From positions 47,236 to 111,235 of the forward strand of contig NZ_LR735020.1 of assembly GCF_900009265.2 (NCBI RefSeq): 64,000 nt of DNA, read 5' to 3'. Within the stretch, counting starts at the first letter, position 1. Every line of letters starts with the position of its first letter. The stretch is from Planktothrix paucivesiculata PCC 9631. Its GTDB lineage: Bacteria; Cyanobacteriota; Cyanobacteriia; Cyanobacteriales; Microcoleaceae. Positions 8,898-17,319 of the stretch are shown here, piece by piece. The position numbers were made by a program, and so were the translations under genes. Under the pieces are notes generated by a model. It had not been told where the DNA came from. It saw only the letters and a program-made list of their open reading frames with translations, and made no database searches.

Positions 8898-9116
8898 TCA
8901 TTGCACATTTGAAAGTTCGTCCACAATTTTAATTTTTCCTCGAGACACCCCTCGGAGTAATCGATCTACACAAAGTCTTTCTTCTTCTGAGAGAGATTCA
9001 TCTAAAATTGCTGCCAGGAGTCCATAACGATCCGCAAGGGTTAAATGACCTGTGGTGTTCACTTGTGCGAATAAATCACTCAGAGCCGATTGTAAGAGTT
9101 GAACTTTAGGAACCAT
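8898..9116 (-). CDS. Small hypothetical protein, 72 residues
   Basis: The product is a small, largely helical protein with the centre LTLADRYGLLAAILDESLSE and a C-terminal RLLRGVSRGKIKIVDEL. No catalytic motif, membrane segment or signal peptide is visible. It resembles small conserved cyanobacterial proteins without assigned function, but I cannot name a family. It converges on the pentapeptide gene with no gap. A clean ATG start and sensible amino-acid composition support it as a real gene. Confidence 0.6.
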   Translation of the reverse strand: MVPKVQLLQSALSDLFAQVNTTGHLTLADRYGLLAAILDESLSEEERLCVDRLLRGVSRGKIKIVDELSNVQ

Positions 9117-9336
9117 AAGTATTCAATCTGAACCCGATAGTTTAATCTTTACAGATTTTTTACAAAACAGACGTGATTTTACAGAAGATTTAGTTGTGAT
9201 TTATGGGACTATAATTGGTGATTGAGATAACCGGAAATTTGTGATCTGGCTAAAATACTGTTGCGATCGCACCCTAAACACTCGTACAATAAAATAGGTT
9301 ACAATATAAAGGAATTAAATTATCACCTAATTAATT

Positions 9337-9564
9337 ATGCACCAACTAAGTTTTAATGCGGTTTTTGAAAACGGGGTTTTTCGCCCCTTAGCTGATTTCC
9401 AATTAACAGAGGGTCAAACCGTAAAACTTATTATAGAATCGGAATCTATCAAAAAAAAGAAAGGCTTTCCCACAACGGGAATTATTGCTCAACTAACAGC
9501 AAATCCTATTGTGATTCCTGACTTTCATTCCCTGACAAGAGAGGAAGCAAATGAACGCTGGTAA
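9337..9564 (+). CDS. Antitoxin of the AF2212/DUF104 type
   Basis: The N-terminal half (FNAVFENGVFRPLADFQLTE) matches the short beta-barrel antitoxins of the AF2212/DUF104 group, which pair with PIN-domain toxins. The 75-residue protein ends in a helical tail (LTREEANERW) that would clasp the toxin. It overlaps the PIN gene by 14 bases, the usual sign of a coupled toxin-antitoxin operon. The stretch 9117-9336 upstream carries a HIP1 site and is AT-rich but has no other gene. Confidence 0.82.
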   Translation: MHQLSFNAVFENGVFRPLADFQLTEGQTVKLIIESESIKKKKGFPTTGIIAQLTANPIVIPDFHSLTREEANERW

Positions 9565-9994
9565 ACCGCAACGTTTTTTTGTTGATTCTAATATTTGGCT
9601 ATATCGTTTTATCGTTAATCCTAATGATTCAGATGCTAGAGAAAAACAACAAATAGCTACAAGTATTACCAGTCAAGAAAACCTCGTGATTAGCACGCAG
9701 GTTGTCAATGAAGTCTGCTCAAATTTAATTCGCAAAGCCAGGTTTAATAATTCACAGATTCAAAGTCTAATTGAGGATTTTGAAGCGGGATGTGAAATTT
9801 TACCTGTTTCCTTTGCAACAATTCAGTATGCTGTAAAATTGCGGGATTACTATTTATTTTCATTTTGGGATAGTATAATCATTGCTAGTGCAATTTTAGG
9901 CGATATAACTATTCTATATTCAGAAGATATGCAAGATGGTTTAATCATCGAAGATACTTTACAGATTATCAACCCATTCAGAGATTTAAAATGA
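9551..9994 (+). CDS. PIN-domain toxin (VapC-like)
   Basis: The 147-residue protein has the PIN-domain layout of VapC RNases: first acidic residue in FFVDSNIWLYRF (Asp11), a central glutamate in TQVVNEVCSNLIRK, and the C-terminal acidic pair region YLFSFWDSIIIASAI and ILYSEDMQDG. These residues bind the metal ion used to cut RNA. It is translated from an ATG inside the antitoxin gene. Together they form an intact two-gene addiction module; the target RNA is unknown. Confidence 0.85.
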   Translation: MNAGKPQRFFVDSNIWLYRFIVNPNDSDAREKQQIATSITSQENLVISTQVVNEVCSNLIRKARFNNSQIQSLIEDFEAGCEILPVSFATIQYAVKLRDYYLFSFWDSIIIASAILGDITILYSEDMQDGLIIEDTLQIINPFRDLK

Positions 9995-10047
9995 GTGATC
10001 GCACTATCAACAACCCTACACCCCAAGAAGCGATCGCATTAACAACT

Positions 10048-10422
10048 TTACTCCAGATCAAGGGGATTAAAAGTAATTGAAGATTGTGCGCTATGACGAA
10101 GATAAAGAATATAAACTATGTCCTCTCGAATGGTGAAAATAATTCGGTATTTATTCCTTGATTTCCCATAAATAATTTGTCTGATTTCTTCAGGAAAATC
10201 ATCGTTTTCCCTAGCTAAAGCAAAACGTTTAGGCTGATCTTGTAGAGTAGCAATAGTATTCATTAAATCTCTAAACCATTGATCAGCATAATTAGGGTTA
10301 AGATTTTTTAACCAAAGATAAGCAGATTCTATTTCTAGTTTAGCATTCTGGGTTAATTTAACTTGAAATTCCCTGTTTATGCTGCATTTCTTCGATGAAT
10401 TGATGTAGGGGTTGTGTATCAC
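10048..10422 (-). CDS. RelE/ParE-type toxin with uncertain start
   Basis: From residue ~18 the product reads REFQVKLTQNAKLEIESAYL and later RKYRIIFTIREDIVYILYLR-like text, the pattern of the RelE/ParE toxin superfamily (small alpha/beta proteins that attack ribosome-bound mRNA or gyrase). The nominal GTG start at 10422 lies inside the tail of an upstream reading frame, and no ATG exists in frame near the expected N-terminus, so the first ~17 residues are doubtful. The place where the antitoxin should be (10358-10460) is cut off by the IS630 element. Expression after the insertion is uncertain. Confidence 0.7.
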   Translation of the reverse strand: MIHNPYINSSKKCSINREFQVKLTQNAKLEIESAYLWLKNLNPNYADQWFRDLMNTIATLQDQPKRFALARENDDFPEEIRQIIYGKSRNKYRIIFTIREDIVYILYLRHSAQSSITFNPLDLE

Positions 10423-10458
10423 CTGTTGCTATATCTTCTAATCCTTTTTTAATCCCAA
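10358..10458 (-). pseudogene. Probable antitoxin tail, cut by IS630
   Basis: In the frame overlapping the toxin start, the sequence encodes GIKKGLEDIATGDTQPLHQF and then IEEMQHKQGISS before a stop at 10358. A short acidic, helical tail of this sort is typical of antitoxins of RelE/ParE modules. It ends abruptly at the TA target site (10459-10460) of the IS630 element. The sequence beyond the element's other end (from 11646) gives no convincing N-terminal half in the same frame, so more than a simple insertion may have happened. Confidence 0.5.
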
Positions 10459-10460
10459 TA

Positions 10461-11643
10461 AGTAGGTGGTCATAAATAAAGTCAATAATAGAAAAAGATT
10501 GTTTAGGATAATTCTTGAGAGTTACTCAGGGAATTAAATCGCAAGCGATCGCAGGTACAATCATTTCTTTCGTTTCTATCTTCAATGGCTTGAATCACAG
10601 CTTGGCTCAAATCATATTCATCTTCAAACATTCTTCCCGCCAGTTCATGAGTTTTTAATTGATGCCATTCTGGTTCGATTTCATTCAATTCAGGGCTATA
10701 AGCAGACAGGAAGAAAAATTCTAATTTTTTGTCTTGCCACTCCCTTTCTTTTTCTTGTATTTTTTGACTTTTATGGACACTGTAGTTATCTTGAATCAGT
10801 ACGGTAATTTGTCGAGTATTTTGAAAATGCTTTTCAGCTTTTTCCGCTTGCCAATCTATAAATTTTATGTAATTCTCACTTGTAATTCCTGACAAACTTA
10901 AACCGTACTCAAAACTTTTTCCTTTTTCTAATACTCCAATTACATTCAATCTTTTTCCTCGCTTTTTCGTCTGGTTTATTTGTTTCTGCTTCCCCTTTTT
11001 TACATAGGTGTAACTCACAGGACTCCATAAACAAAAACCTGCCTCATCTAAATATTTTAATCTGACCAAACCCTCTTCTTCATAACGCTTTAACGTCTCC
11101 AAATCTCTTTTCTTGCTCGCTGTTTTTTCGGGATTCTGTTTTTTCTTTAAACTGGCTTTTGTTCTTTTCCAGCGCCAGTCTTTTTTTTTTAAGATTTTTC
11201 TAATTCTTTCTGCGCTTAGTGCGATCGCTCTCTCTCGCAGAAGTTTTTCCGACAGTTGACGGCTATTATAAGTTCTTTCATCTGACTCTATACAAGTTTC
11301 TAAATATTCTATATCTTCTTCTTTCCACCTCCGTTTTCTTCCCGAACGAGGAGCATCAAATAATCCTTCTTTTTCTTGATTTATCCATCGAGTTATTGTT
11401 TTTCTTACCATGGCTTCTGAACACCTTAAAGTCTGGGCTATTTTTGAGACCATCCATCCTCCATCACTAAACATTAATATATCTATTCTCTGCCTTGTTC
11501 TTTTCGGAACTTTCTCTTGCTGATACAGAGTTAGTAGCTCTTGTTTTTCTTCTTCTGTTAGTTGAATTCTTAACCTCAGTGGCATGACTATTCCTCTGAT
11601 ATTTCTTCATTTCTTATTTTAACTCTATTTATGACCACCTACT
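10461..11643 (-). mobile_element. Complete IS630-family element, 1183 bp
   Basis: The ends are a perfect 18-bp inverted repeat, AGTAGGTGGTCATAAATA at 10461-10478 and its complement at 11626-11643. Both sides are flanked by the dinucleotide TA (10459-10460 and 11644-11645), the target duplication of the IS630/Tc1-mariner group. One intact transposase gene fills the inside. Perfect ends, intact gene and clean target duplication point to a recent and possibly still active insertion. Confidence 0.93.
10503..11585 (-). CDS. IS630-family transposase, intact
   Basis: The 360-residue enzyme cuts and pastes its element at TA sites. The N-terminal ~115 residues are a helix-turn-helix, winged-helix region (VSKIAQTLRCSEAMVRKTIT). 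The DDE catalytic core follows: first Asp in KYLDEAGFCLWSP (~180), second Asp in VLIQDNYSVHKSQ (~265), and Glu in YSPELNEIEPEWHQ (~303). It is a single frame, without the two-frame split of many IS630 copies. The ATG at 11583-11585 lies 58 bases inside the right end. Confidence 0.93.
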   Translation of the reverse strand: MPLRLRIQLTEEEKQELLTLYQQEKVPKRTRQRIDILMFSDGGWMVSKIAQTLRCSEAMVRKTITRWINQEKEGLFDAPRSGRKRRWKEEDIEYLETCIESDERTYNSRQLSEKLLRERAIALSAERIRKILKKKDWRWKRTKASLKKKQNPEKTASKKRDLETLKRYEEEGLVRLKYLDEAGFCLWSPVSYTYVKKGKQKQINQTKKRGKRLNVIGVLEKGKSFEYGLSLSGITSENYIKFIDWQAEKAEKHFQNTRQITVLIQDNYSVHKSQKIQEKEREWQDKKLEFFFLSAYSPELNEIEPEWHQLKTHELAGRMFEDEYDLSQAVIQAIEDRNERNDCTCDRLRFNSLSNSQELS

Positions 11644-11747
11644 TACTTCCCTGCATTCCCGACAAGCGATCGCATAATAATCGGTTTGATATACACAGTA
11701 ATCTATGTTAAACTTAAGAGAGGAAAAAGTATGTAAATATTATTTCA

Positions 11748-12005
11748 ATGGAAATTACTAAATTGTCAAGTCAAGGTCAAGTTACTATTCCTCAAATTTT
11801 AAGAGATCAGTATCATTGGAAAGCGGGTCAAGAATTAATCATAATTAATCTGGGTGACGGAATTTTATTAAAGCCTAAAAAAAAATTCCCAGAAACAAGA
11901 TTAGATGAAGTTGCTGGGTGTTTGAATTATCAAGGAAAAGCCAAAACAATTGAAGAAATGGATCAAGCAATTGCTCAGGGAATAGAAGAATTATGGAATC
12001 AATGA
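11748..12005 (+). CDS. VapB-type antitoxin with AbrB/SpoVT fold
   Basis: The N-terminal TKLSSQGQVTIPQILRDQYH is the classic swapped-hairpin AbrB DNA-binding motif found in VapB antitoxins. The C-terminal half (EIAG-like DEVAGCLNYQGKAKTIEEMD) is the toxin-binding tail. At 85 residues it has the normal length. It overlaps the downstream PIN gene by 13 bases and probably binds the promoter to repress the pair. Confidence 0.9.
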   Translation: MEITKLSSQGQVTIPQILRDQYHWKAGQELIIINLGDGILLKPKKKFPETRLDEVAGCLNYQGKAKTIEEMDQAIAQGIEELWNQ

Positions 12006-12394
12006 TTGCTATTGATACTAATATTATTGTTAGATTTATTACTAGAGATGATGAACTACAGTATCAACAAAGTTTAGGATTGTTCAAAAATAAAAATATT
12101 TTTATTCCTGATACCGTCATCTTAGAAACTGAATGGGTGTTGCGGTTTGCTTACAAATTTAAGCCTTTAGAAATTTGCCAATCTTTTAGGAAGGTTTTTG
12201 GTTTACCAAATGTTTATTTAACAAATGAAAAATTGATTCTACAAATTATTGAATGGCATGAAAATGGTGTGGATTTTGCCGATGCTTTTCATTTGGCTGC
12301 GAGTAATCATTGTTTAGAATTTTATACTTTTGATGAAAAATTTCTTAAAAAGTCTCAAAGTTTATCTATTTCAACAGTAAAAAAGCCGGATTGA
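11993..12394 (+). CDS. VapC-type PIN-domain RNase toxin
   Basis: This 133-residue toxin has all PIN landmarks: AIDTNIIVRFITRDD (first Asp, ~residue 7), the glutamate in DTVILETEWVLRFAYK, the NGVDFADAFHLAAS acidic pair and TFDEKFLKK near the end. It should be a Mg2+-dependent RNase held in check by the VapB protein translated just before it. The module looks complete. It lies directly downstream of the IS630 element's right flank. Confidence 0.92.
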   Translation: MESMIAIDTNIIVRFITRDDELQYQQSLGLFKNKNIFIPDTVILETEWVLRFAYKFKPLEICQSFRKVFGLPNVYLTNEKLILQIIEWHENGVDFADAFHLAASNHCLEFYTFDEKFLKKSQSLSISTVKKPD

Positions 12395-12445
12395 TAAATA
12401 AATTAGTGTAATTAAAGCGATCGCACTCCTAACTCCCACACATCC

Positions 12446-12480
12446 TAAAAACCGGGTTTCTTTAAGAAATCCGGTTTTTA
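12446..12480. terminator. 35-bp hairpin after vapC
   Basis: Arms of 16 bases with one mismatch surround a 3-base loop; the arms hold AAACCGGGTTTCT. A perfect hairpin of the same size and core lies at 16629-16663, and the same core occurs in both 111-bp MITEs. It could end transcription of the vapBC operon, or be a mobile palindromic repeat that settled there. Confidence 0.6.
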
Positions 12481-13073
12481 ATCCCCATAGTGGTTGAGAT
12501 TATCAAATATCTAAGTCTAACTCCATCTGATTAACTTTCACTTCTTTTTGTTTTTCAGCAGCCTTACCCTACATGGTTTTTCCATAAATCTTACACGGAT
12601 TGCTATAATATTCCGTAAACCCTTAGCAGGCGACGACACGCGCTCCACAGACCGCCTTCTTCATTCTTTACAAAATTTACAATTTTTTGTGTTTGCACCA
12701 ACCTATACTGCTAAATGTAGGCTATTGCAGGATAATGTTGAACAGGAATTCAAAGCGTGAACGTTTTGAACCAGCAGGCAAAAGGATACTGTAACATCCC
12801 GCCACAACCCAATCTAACCTAACCCTCGGTATTAACTGGGTATTCACCCGTTAAAGACTTTAGAGGGTTAAATTTAGTAGCAGATTAAAGCTGAAACCCT
12901 TAGAAACATCTATCCTCCCCAAAAGTGAGCCAGACCCCCTCATGATGGAAAGTCTACGACCCTCAAATTAATCAATTTAGGATAAATGATTTTAAATTTC
13001 GGGTTTAGTTCATAGAACATCCCCAATCCTAAATCCTTGCACTCTCAGTGAAATTTATAAGGAATATATTCTC
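12481..13073. other. Intergenic stretch without a supported gene
   Basis: I see no gene I can support here. The plus-strand 70-codon frame at 12548-12760 has no ribosome site and an unconvincing composition. The last ~60 bases are AT-rich and precede the start at 13074 with a weak AAGGAA site; they probably carry the promoter of the coiled-coil gene. Confidence 0.6.
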
Positions 13074-14012
13074 ATGGCCACTAATAGAAAAAAACGCACG
13101 ACTCCTGCTACCCGTCCCGCTTCTGCCATTAGTGACAAAGTAAAAGTTACGGTTTCTTTAACGGCTGATGTTGCTCAACAGGTGGAAGCACTCGCTAAGG
13201 AATTAGGAGTATCAAAATCAGAATTATTTGAACGTTTGGCAGCATCCCAGTTAAATCAGCCAACTCAGGGGGAAGAAACGTCCTCGGAAACTCCAGCCAC
13301 CGATGATACAGCCTTAAAACAACAGATTGAAGCCCAAGCTAATACGATTCAAGAGTTACAAAAGCAACTCGCCCAAACCCATGAAGCCTTAAAACAAGAA
13401 GCAGAACAACAAAAACAACTGGAACAAAAGGTAACACAAACCATTGATCCTAAAACGTATCAGGCTTTACAAGAAACCTCTAAACAACAAGAATCAACAA
13501 TTGCTGAATTACATACTCAATTAAATCGAATTCCTGAGTTAGAGCAACAATTAACAGCAACTATTTCCGCAGAAACCCACCAGGCTTTACAAAACCAGTT
13601 AGAACAGGAACAAAAAACGATAGCGCAACTCAATCAGCGCATTGAAACCCTGGAAAAAGAAGTGGAAAAAAGCAATAGTGCTCTAGTTCAAATGCAAGTT
13701 AAACAAGAGAGAATTGCCGAATTAGAAGTAAAATTAGCTAACGGGATTTCAGAAGAAAATTATCATAACTTAGAATATCTCTGTGCGGCTCAAAAAACAC
13801 AAATGGCAACTCTTGAACAAAAATTAGCAAGTTTAATTTCCACTAAAACTCAACATCAAGAAACAGCTAATTATGATGCCCTAAAAAACTATTTGCAAGA
13901 ACAGGATGATTTAATTAACGTTTTGCAAAAACGGGTTTCAGAACTGCAAGGGTTAGCTTCCTTTGGAGAATCTCAACTCTCCAAATGGCGAAATCGTACC
14001 TTCAACGGTTAA
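13074..14012 (+). CDS. Ribbon-helix-helix-like plus long coiled-coil protein
   Basis: I do not recognise a named family. The basic N-terminus (residues 1-20) is followed by a segment KVKVTVSLTADVAQQVEALA then KELGVSKSELFERLAAS, which has the strand-helix-helix pattern of ribbon-helix-helix DNA-binding domains. Residues ~75-310 are a nearly unbroken coiled coil rich in Q, E, L and K, with loosely repeated blocks (TYQALQE, THQALQNQLEQEQ, ISEENYHNLE). There is no signal peptide or membrane segment. A DNA- or nucleoid-associated structural role is possible but is only an inference. Length is 312 residues. Confidence 0.65.
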   Translation: MATNRKKRTTPATRPASAISDKVKVTVSLTADVAQQVEALAKELGVSKSELFERLAASQLNQPTQGEETSSETPATDDTALKQQIEAQANTIQELQKQLAQTHEALKQEAEQQKQLEQKVTQTIDPKTYQALQETSKQQESTIAELHTQLNRIPELEQQLTATISAETHQALQNQLEQEQKTIAQLNQRIETLEKEVEKSNSALVQMQVKQERIAELEVKLANGISEENYHNLEYLCAAQKTQMATLEQKLASLISTKTQHQETANYDALKNYLQEQDDLINVLQKRVSELQGLASFGESQLSKWRNRTFNG

Positions 14013-14214
14013 AATCAAAGCCAACAATTTAGGATGGGCTATGCCCATCTTGACCCCAAAACCCCCCAAGGGTTTCACCCTCTAAAGACAGAACTCCCAA
14101 AATAATATTATTAAAATAAATTAAATTTTTCCGGTTTTCCGACCGAATCCCTAACCCGGGAGGTGTAACTAAAGATTAGAATAAAGCGCAGATGGTTTCA
14201 TCACAAACAAAATT

Positions 14215-16617
14215 ATGGTAGCTCTTTACGTCAACCCCGCCACTGGCAATGATTTTAGTTCCGGGGAGTCGAATAAACCCTTTAAAACCCTAAAAAAAGC
14301 CCTTTCCCAAGCTCAGTCGGGAACCACAATTTATCTCGAACCCGGAACGTATAGTAGTTTAAGTGGTGAAGTGTTTCCCCTTACTGTCGCTTCTGGAGTC
14401 ATCGTCATTGGCAATGAGTCCGGTAAAGGCAGTGGCATTTTAATCGAAGGGAATGGACTTCACAGCAGTAGCAGTGCGGGGAGTCAAAATATCACAATTT
14501 TGATGGAAAATAACGCCCAATTGCGAGGCGTCACCGTTACCAATATTCAAACCCGAGGAACGGGAGTTTGGATTGAATCCCAATCTCCAATAATTGCCAA
14601 TTCTACCTTTACCCGATGCAAACGAGAAGGGATTTATGCCGTAGGTTCGGGAAATCCTCAAATTCTCAATAGTATTTTTGTGCAAAATGAAGGCTATGGG
14701 GTTTCCATTGAAGGAGACATGAAAGGGGAAATCGGAGGGAATACCTTTGAAAACACCGGATATGGGATTTCCCTGAAAAATCAAGCCGCTCCGTTAATTC
14801 GGGATAATGCGATTGTCGAAAACCGTTCTGGGATATTAATTGCCGGGGACTCCCAACCGATTCTGCGTCAAAACTTAATCGAACGCAATAGCGGGGATGG
14901 GGTGGTAATTATGAATCAAGCCACACCGGATTTAGGAACCGCCCAAACCCCAGGCGGAAATACGATTCGCAATAATGGCGGTTTTGATGTCCAAAATGCT
15001 GGAACGGCCAGCTTAACCTCCTTTGGAAATATTCTTAGTCCTACTCGCGTAAAAGGAACTATACAACTCGTGACTCAAAGCGTACCAACTGCCGCATCTG
15101 CAACCTTATTTGTTAATTCCGCCACCGGGAATGATTCAGCCTCCGGCGGTCAATCTACCCCCTTAAAAACCATTGCCAAAGCTATTAGTCAAGCCCAATC
15201 GGGAACCCTAATTCAAGTCGCCCCCGGAACCTATAACGCCACTACGGGGGAAGTATTTCCCCTGATTGTGCGCTCGGGAGTAACCATCGTTGGGAATGAG
15301 ACGACCAAGGGCAAAGATGTCGTAATTCTGGGGAGTGGTCGCTTCAGTAGTCCTAGTTCGGCGGCTCAGAATGTGACGATTTTGATGGAAAATAACTCAA
15401 CGGTGAAAGGGGTCAGCGTTACCAATGACCAAACCCGGGGAACGGGAATTTGGGTCGAATCGGTTTACTGTAATATCGGTAGTTGTACCCTGACCAAATC
15501 CAAACGGGAAGGGGTTTTTGCCACTGGAACGGCTATTGCTGGGGTGACGAATAGTGATTTTATCGAAAATGTGGGGAATGGTATTGCTTTAGCGGGGAAT
15601 GCTAAGGGGGAAATTCGGGGAAATAAATTCCAAAATACCGGGTATGCAATTTCTGTGCAAGCCCAAGCCTCGCCCTTAATTATTGAAAACGAAATTCTGG
15701 AAAACCGCTCTGGGATTGTGTTATCAGGACAGTCTAAACCGGTATTACGAAAAAATCAAATTAAGAAAAATCTTCAAGATGGTTTAACCGTAATTGCTGA
15801 TTCTGCCCCCGATATGGGTAGCCCTCAAGATAATGGGGGAAATGTATTTGTTGATAATGGCAAATATGATGTACAAAATGCCAGTAAATTTACCTTGGTT
15901 TCCGTGGGAAATCAGATTAACCCGACCCGAACTTTGGGGAGTATTGAGTTTAGTGCCAATCAAACCCCAACTCCTGGCCCGAGTCCCACACCGACCCCCG
16001 GAGGCTCTACTCCCACACCGACTCCAACTCCGGTTCCCGGAGGGGCGAAATTCAACGATATTGGCTCCCATTGGGCGAGAACCTTTATTGAAAGGTTAGC
16101 GGATATGGGGATTATTAGCGGTTTCCCCGATGGTTCGTTTAAACCGGATGCCACCTTAACCCGCGCCCAACACGCTGCAATGTTAATGAAAGCGTTTGAA
16201 TTAACACCAATTCGGGAAGGAATTGTGTTTACTGATGTGGCGGCGGATTTTTGGGGAAAAGAGGCAATTGATAAAGCAAATCGGGCGGGTTTCCTATCAG
16301 GTTATCCCGATAAAACCTTCCGACCAAATCAAAATTTAACTCGTTCTCAAGCGATTGTTTCCTTAATCAATGGTTTGAAATTAACCGGAGGAACATCTAA
16401 TAGTTTGGGCGTTTATACTGACCGCGCTCAAATTCCGGCTTTTGCTACTAATGCAGTAATTACGGCGACGGAATTAAATATAGTGGTTAATTACCCGAAA
16501 AAAGAGGTTTTTAACCCGTTAAAAGATGTTACTCGTGGGGAAATTGCAGCAATTTTCTATCAAACTTTAGTAGCCGTTAATCGGGCGCAAGCAGTTGATT
16601 CTCCTTATATTGTTTAA
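14215..16617 (+). CDS. Duplicated parallel beta-helix (DUF1565) protein with SLH domains
   Basis: The 800-residue protein has three parts. Residues ~1-290 and ~298-590 are two homologous beta-helix modules, each starting LYVNPATGNDFSSG / LFVNSATGNDSASG and sharing QAQSGT, GEVFPL and QTRGTG. Residues ~590-612 are a Pro/Thr-rich linker. From ~617 come three S-layer homology repeats, the first GSHWARTFIERLADMGIISG, the second AADFWGKEAIDKANRAGFLS. SLH repeats bind cell-wall polymers and beta-helices often bind or cleave carbohydrate, so a surface-linked role is likely. Oddly, no signal peptide is visible at the N-terminus from this ATG, nor an obvious upstream start. Confidence 0.85.
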   Translation: MVALYVNPATGNDFSSGESNKPFKTLKKALSQAQSGTTIYLEPGTYSSLSGEVFPLTVASGVIVIGNESGKGSGILIEGNGLHSSSSAGSQNITILMENNAQLRGVTVTNIQTRGTGVWIESQSPIIANSTFTRCKREGIYAVGSGNPQILNSIFVQNEGYGVSIEGDMKGEIGGNTFENTGYGISLKNQAAPLIRDNAIVENRSGILIAGDSQPILRQNLIERNSGDGVVIMNQATPDLGTAQTPGGNTIRNNGGFDVQNAGTASLTSFGNILSPTRVKGTIQLVTQSVPTAASATLFVNSATGNDSASGGQSTPLKTIAKAISQAQSGTLIQVAPGTYNATTGEVFPLIVRSGVTIVGNETTKGKDVVILGSGRFSSPSSAAQNVTILMENNSTVKGVSVTNDQTRGTGIWVESVYCNIGSCTLTKSKREGVFATGTAIAGVTNSDFIENVGNGIALAGNAKGEIRGNKFQNTGYAISVQAQASPLIIENEILENRSGIVLSGQSKPVLRKNQIKKNLQDGLTVIADSAPDMGSPQDNGGNVFVDNGKYDVQNASKFTLVSVGNQINPTRTLGSIEFSANQTPTPGPSPTPTPGGSTPTPTPTPVPGGAKFNDIGSHWARTFIERLADMGIISGFPDGSFKPDATLTRAQHAAMLMKAFELTPIREGIVFTDVAADFWGKEAIDKANRAGFLSGYPDKTFRPNQNLTRSQAIVSLINGLKLTGGTSNSLGVYTDRAQIPAFATNAVITATELNIVVNYPKKEVFNPLKDVTRGEIAAIFYQTLVAVNRAQAVDSPYIV

Positions 16618-16628
16618 TTCCTAGAAAC

Positions 16629-16663
16629 TAGAAACCGGGTTTCTGTTAGAAACCCGGTTTCTA
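16629..16663. terminator. Perfect 35-bp hairpin after the SLH gene
   Basis: Two perfect 16-base arms (TAGAAACCGGGTTTCT and its complement) flank a GTT loop, 11 bases after the stop codon. Position suggests transcription termination; the lack of a clear T run and the existence of related copies elsewhere suggest it may equally be a dispersed palindromic repeat. Confidence 0.6.
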
Positions 16664-16708
16664 ACACAACTGTGTAGATAGATAAGGTTCAATCAAGGAG
16701 ATAAAAAT

Positions 16709-17284
16709 ATGACGGCACTAATTTTAAATAATCCAGAAACTGCCCCAATTACCGATGAGCAATTTTATCAAATTTGTGTCGCCAACCGCGAATTAAAATT
16801 AGAACGAACCGCCAAAGGAGACTTAATTATTATGCCGCCCACCGGAGGGGGAACGGGAAAACGAAACTCAGATATTAACCTAGATTTGGGTTTGTGGAAT
16901 CGACAAACTCAATTAGGAATTGTCTTTGATTCTTCTACTTGTTTTAAACTTCCTAATGGTGGAGATCGTTCGCCAGATGCCGCTTGGATACCTCTGGCAA
17001 AATGGGAATCTCTCACCCCCGAACAGCAAGAGAAATTTCTGCCAATTTGTCCTGATTTTATCATAGAATTGCGATCGCCTAGTGATTCTTTAAAACCCCT
17101 ACAAGATAAAATGCAGGAGTATATTGATAATGGTTCTCGTTTAGGTTGGTTAATTAACCGCCAAAACCGTCAAGTCGAAATTTATCGTCAGGGGAGAGAA
17201 AAAGAAATTTTAGAAAATCCTACCACCTTATCGGGAGAAGATATTTTACCGGGATTTGTTTTAAATCTTTCATTAATTTGGTAA
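16709..17284 (+). CDS. Uma2-family (DUF820) restriction-like nuclease, copy A
   Basis: Cyanobacterial Uma2 proteins have the PD-(D/E)XK nuclease fold. In this 191-residue copy the key residues are visible: the acidic residue in GDRSPDAAWIPLAKW (~93), then FIIELRSPSDSLKPLQDKMQ (E and R in place of the usual ExK) and the C-terminal domain GRLGWLINRQNRQVEIY-like. The family is large in cyanobacteria and its natural target is not settled. It differs from the copy at 18380-18955 by three residues (Asn/His, Arg/His, Ser/Leu). A strong ribosome site precedes the ATG. Confidence 0.88.
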   Translation: MTALILNNPETAPITDEQFYQICVANRELKLERTAKGDLIIMPPTGGGTGKRNSDINLDLGLWNRQTQLGIVFDSSTCFKLPNGGDRSPDAAWIPLAKWESLTPEQQEKFLPICPDFIIELRSPSDSLKPLQDKMQEYIDNGSRLGWLINRQNRQVEIYRQGREKEILENPTTLSGEDILPGFVLNLSLIW

Positions 17285-17319
17285 ATAGATAATCTTCATA
17301 CTGCCCACATAACGTATTT

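Noticed and set aside
9992-10081. Tiny plus-strand frame that starts on the PIN toxin's stop codon
   Set aside because: Only 29 codons, no known motif, and its end overlaps the opposing toxin gene. It contains a HIP1 site, which suggests noncoding sequence.
12548-12760. 70-codon plus-strand frame in the gap after vapC
   Set aside because: No ribosome site, odd composition and no recognisable motif; treated as chance.
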